Below are positions 40,468 through 50,388 of a stretch of 64,000 bases of DNA, piece by piece (the stretch's first letter is position 1; every line of letters begins with the position of its first letter). The DNA is from Skeletonema tropicum (taxonomy: Eukaryota > Bacillariophyta > Thalassiosirophyceae > Thalassiosirales > Thalassiosiraceae): contig CM074127.1 in the NCBI GenBank assembly GCA_037178625.1, positions 1,674,001 through 1,738,000 of the forward strand. The letters run 5' to 3'. The position numbers and the translations under genes are program-made. The notes beneath the pieces were generated by a model that saw only the letters and a program-made list of their open reading frames with translations, ran no database searches and was not told the origin of the DNA.

Positions 40468-43014
40468 CTAAGAGGGCACAACGATTTGTTGTAAGACTTG
40501 AGGTGTAGGTTGCCTGTAGGGCTTGACGCGTCGGATGTTGAGACGCTCTTGTAGATGTTGGGTGAGTTGAATAGTGATGTTACCATTGACATGGATTCTT
40601 GTGATAGTGAAGGGGCCCTTCCAACGATCATCGAGTTTGGCAGGATCGAAGATCTTCTTCATGACTTGTTCTCCAACGCGATAATCGTAGCTGTACCGCT
40701 TGGCGTTGAGTCGTTTGGCATCCTTGTCGACACGGCGTTGGCGGCGAAGGTTGATCTCGTTCATATCATATTGAACTGGAAGGTTGAAGATCATATCGCG
40801 TCCAAAGGCCAGTGCTGCTGGGGCATACCCAGTAGATTGCGACGGGGTTGCACGGATAGAACTGAGAGTATCAGATAAGATTGTTCCCATCAAGTCTTCG
40901 GCTTCAGTCAAGGTGCGAGGGTTGTGATTGGAAAGTTGAGCTCGAATGGAGTTTCCCATAGTAAGATGCAGGCGTTCGATGATCGCATTGCTTTGGGGGT
41001 TACGAGCTGTCGATGGGGCTGATGCAATACCAGCATCGTGCAACAACCGCTGGAACTGAGGTCCAATAAATTCACCACCTTGATCATGAGCGCAAACTTC
41101 GGGTCTTGGATATCTTGAGAGCCATAATTCATTGAACTTGCGAGCTACGTTTTCGCTAGTCTTGCGCTTGATCATGATGGCATCTGGGTAACCAGTGGCA
41201 CGATCGATTGCCGTCAGGGCATAGAACTCATAGGCTTTACCGTGTCGTCCTGGTGTTTTGACATACCACGGGCCCACAAGGTCTACGTCACATTGCTTCC
41301 ATGGATTGAGATCTTGTACTTGACGTGGAGGGAAATGGCCATAGCCGCGTTGGCCAATCTTTGTGCGCTGACAAACATCGCACGAAAAGGCTGCTATTCG
41401 GGCTGCTAATTGGGGATGATAGAACTTGGAAAGTGCATAAGTAACTGCCTTTGCTCCTGGATGATTCAACAGGAGGTGGAAGTATTCAATCGCGGCATCC
41501 ACGGCATTGTCTGTGAGGACTATCTTCAAGGTCGATTCATCTTGAGGAGTAGGGCTATAGCAAATCAGCGACGTATCATGGCGACCAAACGTTCGACGAT
41601 GGTAGAACGTTGGGGAAGTAGTGAGCTTCTGCTGAAGGGTAGGACAGCGGCTCTGCTCTTCCGCAAGCCATTGATAGCGCAAAGGGTTCTGGACGGTAGA
41701 AGGAAGATTCATGAACTGTTGCAATTGATGTAGCGGGAACTCGTCATCACTGGCCAACTCTGCTAGTTGTTCTCCAAAGATGCTGGGTTCTTCATCTTGA
41801 TTGACATCTTGGGGAACTGGATTGAATTGAACTGGAGTAGGGGATAGTTCATCCTGCCTCTTCTCGGCTCCTGAGAAATCAAACTTGGGGAGTCGACTGT
41901 ACGCGTCCGCTAGCACATTAAGCTTGCCTGGATGATAGAACCATTCGGCATGAAAAGATTCGAGGAAACATCTCCAACGAAGGACTCTCTGACTGTTCAA
42001 GTTAGAGAATGTAAGGTTGCGATGGTCAGTGAAGATTTTGATCTTTGCTCCAAATAGCATGGTACGATATTCCGTGAGAGTGCTGACGATTGCCAGGAGC
42101 TCCTTCTCCATCGTTGTGTATCGAGACTGTGCCGCCGAGAGTCTTTTGGAGTAATACGCAACAGGGCGCCCGCCTTGAAGTATGGCTGCTCCCAGTTGAT
42201 AATCAGAACTGTCCGTGTAGACTTCAAAAGGCTCATTGTGGTTGGGGTAGGCACACAAAGCATCACTTGCAATAACTTGCTTCACTTCCTGAAAAACTTT
42301 CTCTAATTCTGGAGTCCAAACGATCGGTGCTTTCTTCTTCTGAATACCGCGGATAAGTTGAGTGAACGGAGAGAGGAGATGGCTTCGTCGAGGCCAGAAG
42401 TCACGATACCAGTTGATGAGGCCCACAAGCGTTCGCACTTCGCTAGCGTTGGTAGGCCGTTTCAAATCAAGAACCGCTTGAACTTTCTTCTGCCAAGGTT
42501 GAATGCCATCCTTGGAGACCCAATGACCAAGGAAGTCCCCTTCTGCAATACCGAATTCGCACTTCAAAGGGTTAACACTAAACCCTGCCTCTTCAAGGCG
42601 CCTGAACACTTCGTTGAGGGTGCGTGTATGGTCTTCCCAAGTATCTGACCATATGGCGATGTCATCAATGTAAACTTCAACGTCATCTAAATCTCGAAGA
42701 ACTTCCTCAATAACTGACTGCGCAAATGCCGGAGAGTTGCGGAGACCCATAGGAGCTCTCGTCCAACGAAAGAGACCGAACGGTGTTGATATAGTGGTGA
42801 GGTCCTTAGCTTTGTCCGTCAATTCAAACGAATAGAACATCATGCTCAAATCAAGTTTCGTCATGTACTGGAATCCCGAACGCTTTCGGATCAGGTCCTG
42901 GATGATAGGGAGAGTATAATCCTTGGGTTTGATGACCTTATTGAGCTCACGTAGATCTGCTATGAAACGAACTTGCCATCTTTCTTGGGAACAATAAACG
43001 AAGGCAGTCCCCAT
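40468..43014 (-). CDS. pol: Pol: reverse transcriptase, RNase H and integrase part
   Basis: The frame is 848 codons long. Reverse transcriptase: WQVRFIADLRELNKVI, FGLFRWTRAPMGLRNSP, catalytic YIDD (VEVYIDDIAIWS). RNase H: FEVYTDSSDYQLGAAI, YTTMEKELLAIV, FTDHRNLTF. Integrase: zinc finger H..H..C..C (HLLLNHPGAK...CDVCQRTK), catalytic D-D-E (DVDLVGPWYVK, HDQGGEFIGP, NAIIERLHLTMG). A C-terminal part GPFTITRIHVNGNITIQ closes it. The true protein should be a fusion that continues from the frame upstream; its first residues as read (MGTAFVYCSQE) are an artefact of the frame break at about 42980. The break looks like loss of about seven bases at a small direct repeat (AGATGGCA). Confidence 0.9.
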   Translation of the reverse strand: MGTAFVYCSQERWQVRFIADLRELNKVIKPKDYTLPIIQDLIRKRSGFQYMTKLDLSMMFYSFELTDKAKDLTTISTPFGLFRWTRAPMGLRNSPAFAQSVIEEVLRDLDDVEVYIDDIAIWSDTWEDHTRTLNEVFRRLEEAGFSVNPLKCEFGIAEGDFLGHWVSKDGIQPWQKKVQAVLDLKRPTNASEVRTLVGLINWYRDFWPRRSHLLSPFTQLIRGIQKKKAPIVWTPELEKVFQEVKQVIASDALCAYPNHNEPFEVYTDSSDYQLGAAILQGGRPVAYYSKRLSAAQSRYTTMEKELLAIVSTLTEYRTMLFGAKIKIFTDHRNLTFSNLNSQRVLRWRCFLESFHAEWFYHPGKLNVLADAYSRLPKFDFSGAEKRQDELSPTPVQFNPVPQDVNQDEEPSIFGEQLAELASDDEFPLHQLQQFMNLPSTVQNPLRYQWLAEEQSRCPTLQQKLTTSPTFYHRRTFGRHDTSLICYSPTPQDESTLKIVLTDNAVDAAIEYFHLLLNHPGAKAVTYALSKFYHPQLAARIAAFSCDVCQRTKIGQRGYGHFPPRQVQDLNPWKQCDVDLVGPWYVKTPGRHGKAYEFYALTAIDRATGYPDAIMIKRKTSENVARKFNELWLSRYPRPEVCAHDQGGEFIGPQFQRLLHDAGIASAPSTARNPQSNAIIERLHLTMGNSIRAQLSNHNPRTLTEAEDLMGTILSDTLSSIRATPSQSTGYAPAALAFGRDMIFNLPVQYDMNEINLRRQRRVDKDAKRLNAKRYSYDYRVGEQVMKKIFDPAKLDDRWKGPFTITRIHVNGNITIQLTQHLQERLNIRRVKPYRQPTPQVLQQIVVPS

Positions 43015-44271
43015 GCAGACGGGCCAGAGACTCTTTCAAGAACACCTATGTCGATGAGACGCAGCAACTCCTTCTTGAATGTTTCCATATGGACTCGAGG
43101 AGTAGGGTAAGGCCGCCGAAAAACTGGTTGTGCTCCTGGTTGTAATTCAATATCCATCTTGGCTCCTTTGTAGACATGAAGCTTGCCGTCGAAGAGCTTG
43201 TAATGCTTGCGTAACATCTCGCTGAGGTCCTGGCGCTGAGTCGGAGACAGATGCTGACAATTCTCTTTGATGACCTCATCCACATTTATCTCGTCATAGG
43301 TTGAATCAGCAATTGACGTAGCGAAAGAGTCGAGGTAGTTCAGATCGTCATCTTCATCTTCAATGATGCATCCATCGATTGCTGCACTTAGTCGCTCCTT
43401 TGTAAAGTTGGAGTTCATTGGAATGCGCTTGCCCTGCCACCCGAGCTCGAGTCTTTCGTAATCAACTATTAGACCTATCTTCCGCAGGAAATCATTACCA
43501 AGTATCAAATCAAACGAACACTTGGCGTCAAAGACGAGGAACTCTTGACTGTCAACGGTGAGGTTGGCATCGAATTCAGGGAACTTGATTCCTTCACCGA
43601 GGAGGGATCCAAGAATCTACTTGGAAGGTGATCTGAGGGTCACTGAACTGAAATGACTCGAGGATCGCCCCAAATTGCTTGACTCGTTTGTCACAAATGC
43701 TTGGTAGCTGCAATGCTGCTCCCAAATCGACTAGTTCATTGCCGTAAGATTCAACGACTGTATCTGGAAAAATGTTGAAATCCCAAGCTTCCGCATTAGA
43801 TTGGCCTGGGATTGGATCGAGCACGTGATATTCAGGACAATCCACTCTCTGCGCTTCGATAGCGACTACTTCATTAGTGAAAGGAATGTTGTTGATGGTT
43901 GCAGCTAGTGCATCCTCCGCAAAGTGACTATTGAACAATTCGTTCAAGAACTCATCATCATGAAGTTGAGCGTCTGATGCGATGCGGTCGAGCATTGGTG
44001 CAGGGCTAGAAGCTGGCTGCGCTCTTGGATCCTTACATATCGGGACTCCACTATTCAAGCTGGGCTGTGCTTGCAGAGCGGCAGGAACTGTATTATTGTT
44101 CCCGCGGATGCAACATGGAAGTTGAACATCAATCGCGCTCGGAGGCTCTGAGGTCACATTGTTGACATGATACTCAAGAGCAGCTGGGGCATTAGCATAC
44201 CCTGTTACTTCTTCAAGGCTCGTAGAATAGATATCGATGAAAGTAGTGCAATTCCCAACAGGGTCGGCGTT
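42960..44271 (-). pseudogene. pol: Pol 5' part: protease and start of reverse transcriptase, frame-broken
   Basis: This part continues gag in the same frame after a UGA. About 38 codons follow that stop (NADPVGNCTTFIDIYSTS...), then the segment 43594-44157. The aspartic protease is recognisable: NELVDLGAALQLPS at the site where D-T/S-G-A is expected, and ILGNDFLRKIGLIVDY at its end. The frame changes near 43600 (VDSW to GSLLGEG), giving 42960-43508, which carries the polymerase start VFRRPYPTPRVHMETFKKEL and then SFIVPKKDGK, after which the frame breaks again. With two breaks and a Leu in the catalytic triad position, this copy should not make an active protease-polymerase. Confidence 0.8.
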
Positions 44272-45624
44272 TCAGGCCTGATGAGGGACGAAGACTCGTT
44301 GACCTTGGGCATTAACTTGGATGGAATAAAGTTGCTGTTGAACAGGTGCTGACGGAGCTGTTGCTGCAGACGTAGCAAACATTGGAGCTGGTTGCGGAGG
44401 TGCTTGGGGAACTGGAGCTGGAGGTAGTTGAGCAGGTTGTTGAGGAGCTACGAGGTAAGATCCATGTTGCTGTTGCGGGGGTTCTTGCTCGTTGCTCTTG
44501 AAACGACGCTCATAACCTTTCTTCCACCAATATGGGGCAGACGTCCTGGTTTTGCCTTGATAGAACTTCTCAGCAAGCTCCTTCTTGAAATTAGACCCGT
44601 TGAAACAATAGATACAGTCTTTCCACTTATGGTTGTGATCAGGATGAATTGAACATTGCTTGGAGTGGAACTCCTTGCCGTTGTTGGTGTTGTTACTGTT
44701 GTTCCCATTGCCATTGCGACCGCTCTTATTGCGGTTATTCTTCTTCTTCTTCCGTTGACGTCGATCTTGGCCTCCATCTCCATCGGCTTCATCGTCATCG
44801 TCGTCATCCTTCCTCTTCCTCTTCCTCTTCTTCTCTTCTTGCTGTTGATACTTCTTTCGGACTTCCTTGCCGTAATCTCGAGACCACCAGGCCTCTAGAT
44901 ACTCCATTACGTCGGTCCATACAAGGGCGTTGTTACCATTACCTTGGAGGTCATAAACATCAACGTCCTTCTCATCTTGGAGGAAATCTTTGGCCTCCTC
45001 GGGGAGACCAAGCATCAGAGCAGTAGTCTTTTGCATATCGGAACATTGCGCTCCTATACGAGGCATCATCTCACTGTATCTCCAAAGTTCTGACATTCGA
45101 TCCACGAAGTTGCTTGGTTTGACTGGTAGGTTGAATTCCTTCTGGTGTTTGTACTGGATGCGAAGGATGTGCTGATCGAAGGCATCACCGGGGTTAGGAT
45201 GTTTTGTCCACATGATGAAATAGGCACCAAGAGCATCCACGAAGTCCTGATCGGTCGCTTGATTATTGTTATCCCAGTAGTCATGTCCCTCATCCATCAG
45301 CTTCCTCCACGTGTTCTTTGCAGGTCCATCGAGAAGCTTCCCGTAGTTGGCGAAGCGAGTGGCTGGGGCCCATTGACATTCATCCGCCATGTTGACGTAG
45401 GATTCGGCTTGGCCCAAGTAATGTTCAAGTTCCGTACTAGGTGCGTTATCCCTGAACACAATGAAGTCTTCCTCAATCTTGCTTCCATCTGGGCGAAGTC
45501 CATAGATCCTTTTACTTCCGAAACGAGGCATCTCCCTGAGCGCTGCTGCACTTTTGGAGGTGAGTTCGTTCCGAGCGTACCTGGTGTGAAACAACCATGC
45601 GTTCTTTGATTTGTAGGTATTCAT
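44272..45624 (-). CDS. gag: Gag nucleocapsid-capsid protein
   Basis: 450 residues. The N-terminal half is a capsid-like helical region (LEHYLGQAESYVNMADECQW, LLDGPAKNTWRKL, FDQHILRIQYKHQKEF, FVDRMSELWRYSEMMP). A basic KKRKRKRKDDDDDDE and Asn-rich linker follows. A zinc-knuckle-like motif CSIHPDHNHKWKDC comes near residue 340, and the C-terminus is Gln/Pro/Ala-rich, ending VPHQA and UGA. The pol frame continues directly past the UGA in the same frame. Start MNTYKSKNAW lies about 50 bases inside the 5' LTR edge, so the 5' leader is very short. Confidence 0.85.
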   Translation of the reverse strand: MNTYKSKNAWLFHTRYARNELTSKSAAALREMPRFGSKRIYGLRPDGSKIEEDFIVFRDNAPSTELEHYLGQAESYVNMADECQWAPATRFANYGKLLDGPAKNTWRKLMDEGHDYWDNNNQATDQDFVDALGAYFIMWTKHPNPGDAFDQHILRIQYKHQKEFNLPVKPSNFVDRMSELWRYSEMMPRIGAQCSDMQKTTALMLGLPEEAKDFLQDEKDVDVYDLQGNGNNALVWTDVMEYLEAWWSRDYGKEVRKKYQQQEEKKRKRKRKDDDDDDEADGDGGQDRRQRKKKKNNRNKSGRNGNGNNSNNTNNGKEFHSKQCSIHPDHNHKWKDCIYCFNGSNFKKELAEKFYQGKTRTSAPYWWKKGYERRFKSNEQEPPQQQHGSYLVAPQQPAQLPPAPVPQAPPQPAPMFATSAATAPSAPVQQQLYSIQVNAQGQRVFVPHQA

Positions 45625-45675
45625 TTTGTACGTAGTTTTTCTTCTTGGTTGGTTTATATGGGAGTATTAATACTG

Positions 45676-45924
45676 TGTCCAATCTAGCTAACAATTGAGC
45701 TTATTATTGATCAATAGATGTAACGAATAGAATTATTATAACTTAAAATATAAAGGAAACGATCAACGTTTTTGGATTCGGTTGCTTTCATTGGCGATGG
45801 AGGATTACGAAACATATTGAGAAACGAGAAACCAGATAAAGCATTCCGAAACATATTGAGAAACGAGAAACCAGATAACATAAATATGAATTTGATTGAT
45901 GTCCGACACTACGTAGGTGTGACA
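45676..45924 (-). repeat. 5' LTR (relative to the element)
   Basis: 249 bases identical by eye to 40208-40456. Next to it, inside the element, is a 12-bp palindrome AGTATTAATACT (45663-45674) at the place of the primer-binding site. No TGG-type tRNA-complementary start was seen. Confidence 0.95.
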
Positions 45925-46054
45925 ATTATGACTTTGAAGAAGATTACATATCTAGAGAGGGCTGATACTTTTGTTGAGAGATTTGAGGAGTGAAGGATTT
46001 GGAATAGTACCTCGCAACAAACATTCGGTTTGATACGAACGAAAACTTGTGAAA

Positions 46055-47002
46055 ATGTCTCGCCTAGCTGAAACTCTGGCGACCATCCCGCTCGCAACTC
46101 TGTCAATCATGGTAGTTTGCTGCGTCGTCTACTTTTATCAATTCTTGATAGACCCCCCAATGCATCATTACACTCTATGTCCACGTCTTGTTATATACAT
46201 GTCAGAGTACTACAGATTCATAACAAGTTCATTGTTTCACGGCAGCATCATGCACATCGGTATGAATATGATGAGCACAATGGCTATAGGGAGCTCTCTT
46301 GAAAAACGTATTGGAACGCTTGCCATGGCCACAACAATTCTTTGGGGGATACAACTCACTTCATCAATATATACTTTCATTTCCTGGCTACTATACATGA
46401 CTATTGGGTATGAAAAATTGATGCTTCAGCACAGTGTTGGCTTCAGCGGAGTCATTTTTCAACTTGCGGTTTTAGAAGCGAATTTGAGCCCAGATCGAAC
46501 AAGAAGTGTATTCGGTTTCATCAACGTATCATCCAAAATGTATCCTTGGGCTCTCCTTGTTATACTACAGTTTATCATGCCACAGATTTCATTTCTAGGT
46601 CACTTGTCGGGGATTTTAATAGGTACCATGCAGTCTCATGGAAGTTTAAATGCTTTCTTTCCATCTGACGAGTATTTGAAGGAAAGTGAGCAGAAGACTT
46701 CTCTTGCATTTCTTGTAAGGCAGCCTAGCTTCGTGAGTATGCCAGAAGCTGGTACAGGTCTTGGACGAAGACGAGAAGGTTCAGCGGGATTTTTTGCCGA
46801 GGTTGGAGGATCTATCGCTTTGTTTGTGAAGAATATCTGCGAGACATTGAAAGTAATAATATTTGGTAGAGGAGATGCCTCTAACCAAAACATACAGATG
46901 AGCAACTTAGGTGCAGCATGGGGAGGGAATGATTCAGTAAGAGATGAGGAAGGCTGGAACGGTCTTCCGACAATTGCTGAAGAGAGAGAAAGACTAACGT
47001 AA
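46055..47002 (+). CDS. Rhomboid intramembrane protease, RHBDD1/RHBDL4-like
   Basis: 315 residues from the ATG at 46055 (MSRLAETLATIPLATL); an ATG two codons upstream is also possible. Rhomboids cut within membranes; RHBDD1 acts in the ER, linked to degradation. About six membrane spans fill residues 1-195. The catalytic Ser is residue 131 in GFSG, the His is 183 in LGHLSGI, and the conserved YRFITSSLFHGSIMHIGMNM block precedes them. Human RHBDD1 is also 315 residues with Ser144 and His195, so length and spacing agree closely. The C-terminal soluble part ends with a Trp/Gly-rich GAAWGGND and GWNGLPTIAEERERL. A retrotransposon ends 130 bases before the ATG. Confidence 0.85.
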   Translation: MSRLAETLATIPLATLSIMVVCCVVYFYQFLIDPPMHHYTLCPRLVIYMSEYYRFITSSLFHGSIMHIGMNMMSTMAIGSSLEKRIGTLAMATTILWGIQLTSSIYTFISWLLYMTIGYEKLMLQHSVGFSGVIFQLAVLEANLSPDRTRSVFGFINVSSKMYPWALLVILQFIMPQISFLGHLSGILIGTMQSHGSLNAFFPSDEYLKESEQKTSLAFLVRQPSFVSMPEAGTGLGRRREGSAGFFAEVGGSIALFVKNICETLKVIIFGRGDASNQNIQMSNLGAAWGGNDSVRDEEGWNGLPTIAEERERLT

Positions 47003-47273
47003 ACTCTAGTTGTAGCCAACAACTGTATCTTTCGTGTAACAGAAATTTTAAAGTATGTCTGGTGGGCCTTTGTACGGTAAATGATAACGAACATGTGCTG
47101 CAACAGCTCTATTTTTCAGATTGCACCCAAAGCCAACTGTATCTTCATGTCTTCTGTCTCGTAGCGCCGTATCAAATTCAAGTACAACTCAATTTTAGGC
47201 AATAGGGTTGTAATTATCTCTTTCATTACTCTATGAAGAACCAAACAATTTAGATTGAGGAGTCAAACTTTCA

Positions 47274-48507
47274 TTACACAATTCCCATCGCAGTTCCATG
47301 AGATGGAAGAACAAGAGGTGTTGCGTTTTTCACAGCTAGGTAGTAGTACCAGAAGAAGTCAAGCATGAGAACCAACTGCATGAATTGCGAAAATAATGCG
47401 AGATATCCAGGAAGTTTTGACCCGGCGCTTGTAGCAAGTTCATGGTAGCTATAAATCCAAAACATGAATTCCATTACTCGTCCAAATCCCAAAGCTGCAA
47501 CAAAGTGAGCTGTGAGGAGTTCCACTACTCCAGCAGTTTGTTTCTGGAACATAAATAATTGAGGCACCAAGGCAACTGATTCCAAATACATGGCATATGT
47601 CCATGCAACATCACTGAGAAAGTCGCTGTTGAGGTTGGGGTGGACAAATAATGCGAGAATCATCACTGGAACAGCAAGGTACACTGCCCCGTATCCCGGA
47701 GGCACGTTCATTTCTCCAAATTTATCCTGATCCGGTTGGTAGGTATGTTTGAATAATCCCAAGCAGCCATACATTGCACTAATAGAGAGGAAAAGAGACG
47801 ACCCCTCAATAATGTGATAAAGCCAATCACCAGATTTGTCATAGGGGAGATATCCCTCGTGCCGAATGATGGAAGTCAGACGGAAGAAAAAGACGAGACT
47901 GTACAATTGCAATGACTTCACTGAAACACCCGTCGCCCGTTTGCTCATGAAAATTTTTGCGTTGAGAATACCAAACCCAAACATACGTGACATTGCCCCA
48001 TACGTCATGAGAAAAGAGAAGTCACCCCCCGATAGTGTAAAGTAAACAAATAATGACACTGTGAAAAATCCTGCCCACATGTAAACATTTTTGTTCAGCG
48101 CTGCTAATGCCATACTTTTCTTTCCTCCTTTTTTTCCACTGGAGTCATCCTATTGGAGAGAGAGAAAAAGATGAACGATATTAGTGAGTGAATGGTGAAA
48201 GTGACTCTAACAAAATAATCAGACGAATCTTCAGACAAAGCAAGTTGCAATATGTACGCACCTCCTGCTGGCCAAAGTTTTCATTGGCCCCAACAGACTG
48301 ACTGTAACCCGGCTGTTGCCCATACCCTCCAGGAGCTGGTGCCGAATACTGTCCTCCTCCGCCATATCCCGGCGCTCCCCCTCCGTATCCTTGGCCACCG
48401 TAACCGGGAGCAGCTCCTCCGTAGCCTCCTCCGCCTCCTGGCGCTCCGTAGCCCGCTGATCCGCCCCCTCCGCCTGAGTATCTTGAATAGGGGCCTTCCG
48501 ATGACAT
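47274..48507 (-). CDS. ERD2-like (KDEL receptor family) protein with Gly/Tyr-rich N-terminus
   Basis: Exons 48262-48507 and 47274-48149 on the minus strand, giving 373 residues. The intron 48150-48261 has GTGCGT and CAATAG ends. The second exon is the membrane receptor: seven-helix ERD2/PQ-loop type, with FGILNAKIFMSKRATGVSVK, SLQLYSLVFFFRLTS, and LESVALVPQLFMFQKQTAGV followed by AHFVAALGFGRVMEFMFWIY, all hallmarks. True KDEL receptors are about 212 residues; this one resembles the longer plant ERD2-like proteins. The first exon encodes about 80 residues of GGYGG/GAPGYGG repeats (PGYGGQGYGGGAPGYGGG), a type found in annexins and ESCRT-like proteins. It leads to a DDSSGKKGGKK linker. It probably works in ER-Golgi retrieval. 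Confidence 0.8.
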
Positions 48508-49354
48508 TTTGTAATTGCTTATGAGTCGTTGTTTTGCGATTGAATCGTCTCCAACCAGTGTTTCTATACTTTCCACTTCAGGTCTTGACGTGGAAATACA
48601 AAATTGGAACAGTGATTGAATGAAGTGGGCGAGTGAAAGGATTTTTTGTTGCGGCGATCGAGAATCGAGAATCGATTTTGGATTTTGGATCTTGGCTGTG
48701 TTTTTGTTTTGTGTCAATCAAGTCCAAGAAATTACGACACGTCATGCACTGTCACATCTAGTACGCAGCCTCGACCGGACGCGGGGATGACTGTTTACTG
48801 GGACAAGTCCGCGCTGTCCCACCCATAGAATGGTGTTGTTCTACAATCTCCAAGAAGATAGTAGGAGTACTATTTCCTTTGCTTCCTACGTCATGTACTT
48901 AGGTGGTATTTGGTTGGCAAATGAATGTTGTTCTGCGATTGAGAAAAGTCTTCTTCGCACTGATCAAGTTAGTTCGTAACATGTACGATAGCCAGTTTAT
49001 GCGCAGATCCTGCTCGACGCAGACGACTCCGTCGAATGAAAGCAATGGTCCATTGATGTAAGCCACGCGGATAATGTGCCGCCTGGTCAGAGAAAGAGAG
49101 ACTCTAAAAAACAATCATATTCATTTTAGTCTTTTGTTTTTTGTGCATAATGAATATATAATTCCTACAGACAACCTCGAAGTAGATAGTATCAACTGAA
49201 GTGCTTTTTCATGATTTTTCTTCCAAAGCTGATACATCTCGTCACCCACCCAACTAATGATACGCGCACCCCCTAACTCAAAGTAAATTGTTTCTCTTTT
49301 TTGTGCTGTAGATATGAAACATCGATCATCAATTCACTAAAATACTGCTCGATT
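48508..49354. other. Intergenic region, nothing recognised
   Basis: 847 bases between the ERD2-like gene start and the YOP1 gene end. It is AT-rich with no feature that I can support. Confidence 0.4.
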
Positions 49355-50031
49355 TTAGTCGTCCTTCTTGTCACCACTCAAACTGCTTGCGAACGATGCT
49401 GCAACCTCCTTAGCAGCACCGGATGCCTCCGCAGCCACCTTCCCCGCAGAAGTCTTGGCATCTTTCAAAGCCGCATCAATCTTTGTTTCATTCTTTTTTA
49501 GAAAGTCTTTCAAAAAGCTGTCGTACAAAAACTTGGCACCTCGTGTCTGTGGCATCATGGCCCAGAGGAGGAATGCCACTTTGAAAGAATAATAAAATGG
49601 GATCCAGTAGAGGAGCACGTCGACAAAGACTTCAATGATGGAAAAGAATGAAAAGACTACCCAGTAGATGAGCCATTGAGTCACCTCGCTGCTAACCCGA
49701 TTTTCCAGGGCTTGGAATGACTTGAATGCGGGGTAGAGGAATCCAATGACATTGCATAACACTCCAGCGCCGATACCGAGAAAGATGAGGAAGAAGAGAA
49801 ATACTGCACCACTCACAACAGCGTATTCTTTTGGAATGCTCGTTTGTTGCTTGAGTGGTTGAAAAAGGAAGGCGGTGGTAAGATTTGAGAATTCGATGAA
49901 TACATGAGAACTCTTTGCAGTGCCGCTAGGAAGAATCTCAGAGATAGATGACTTACCTCAAGCTTCTGGAGAGCTGGAACATCATCCAGCCTTGTTCTGA
50001 TTTGTGCTAGTTGCGCGTGTATGGCATCCAT
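49355..50031 (-). CDS. REEP/YOP1 (TB2/DP1/HVA22) ER-shaping protein
   Basis: Exons 49957-50031 and 49355-49849, giving 189 residues; the intron 49850-49956 is GTAAGT...CTCAAG. The protein curves ER tubules by two hairpins. Family marks are LEQQTSIPKEYAVVSGAVFL (compare LEKKTGVPKTYL), FLIFLGIGAGVLCNVIGFLY-PAFKSF, and TQWLIYWVVFSFFSIIEVFV, then WIPFYYSFKVAFLLWAMMPQ. A C-terminal Ala/Lys-rich amphipathic helix (AAEASGAAKEVAASFA) follows. Length and order match yeast Yop1 (180 residues). Confidence 0.9.
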
Positions 50032-50388
50032 GGTTGATTTGATGTTGTTGCGTAGGGGGAAGTGATGTCGTGCGTTGCTGACTGACTTGGCTTGGTGGTT
50101 GTTGCCTGTATTGCAGAGGTCGTTGCTTGGTCGTTCGCGTTGGTTCTCAAACTTTAAATTCTGATCGCCAATAATCGCTTTAAAAATTAGTGGGGAATCA
50201 TCTAATCGGGATGGAAGGACATCCTAAAATTCTTCCTCACTTTTTTTTTTGACAACATCAACCAAGGGTAAATAAATTATCAACTGCATGCAAGCTGCGC
50301 ACGATGACGATGATCGTACTTGATACTTGCGTCCTAATCGAAATCCTAATCTAAGTTGAAAAAGTATCATCACTTTCAAACCATACAG
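50032..50388. other. Divergent intergenic region
   Basis: These 357 bases separate the YOP1 gene start (minus) and the thioredoxin-fold gene start (plus). No other feature was seen besides a T run near 50240. Confidence 0.45.

Larger units (their letters stand above)
40208..45924 (-). mobile_element. Complete Ty3/gypsy LTR retrotransposon
   Basis: The element is 5717 bases long and lies on the minus strand. The two 249-base LTRs (40208-40456 and 45676-45924) read as identical and have TG...CA ends. A 5-bp duplication ATTAT flanks the insertion (40203-40207, 45925-45929). Gag comes first (minus strand), then protease, reverse transcriptase, RNase H and integrase, the Ty3/gypsy order. Identical LTRs mean recent insertion, yet the pol frame is broken twice. 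A polypurine tract (AGGAGGGGTAGAA) precedes the 3' LTR. No chromodomain is seen. In diatoms such elements are called GyDi; exact family assignment needs a search. Confidence 0.95.

Noticed and set aside
44649..45026. Plus-strand frames opposite gag
   Set aside because: They are shadows of the Lys/Asp/Asn-rich gag linker.
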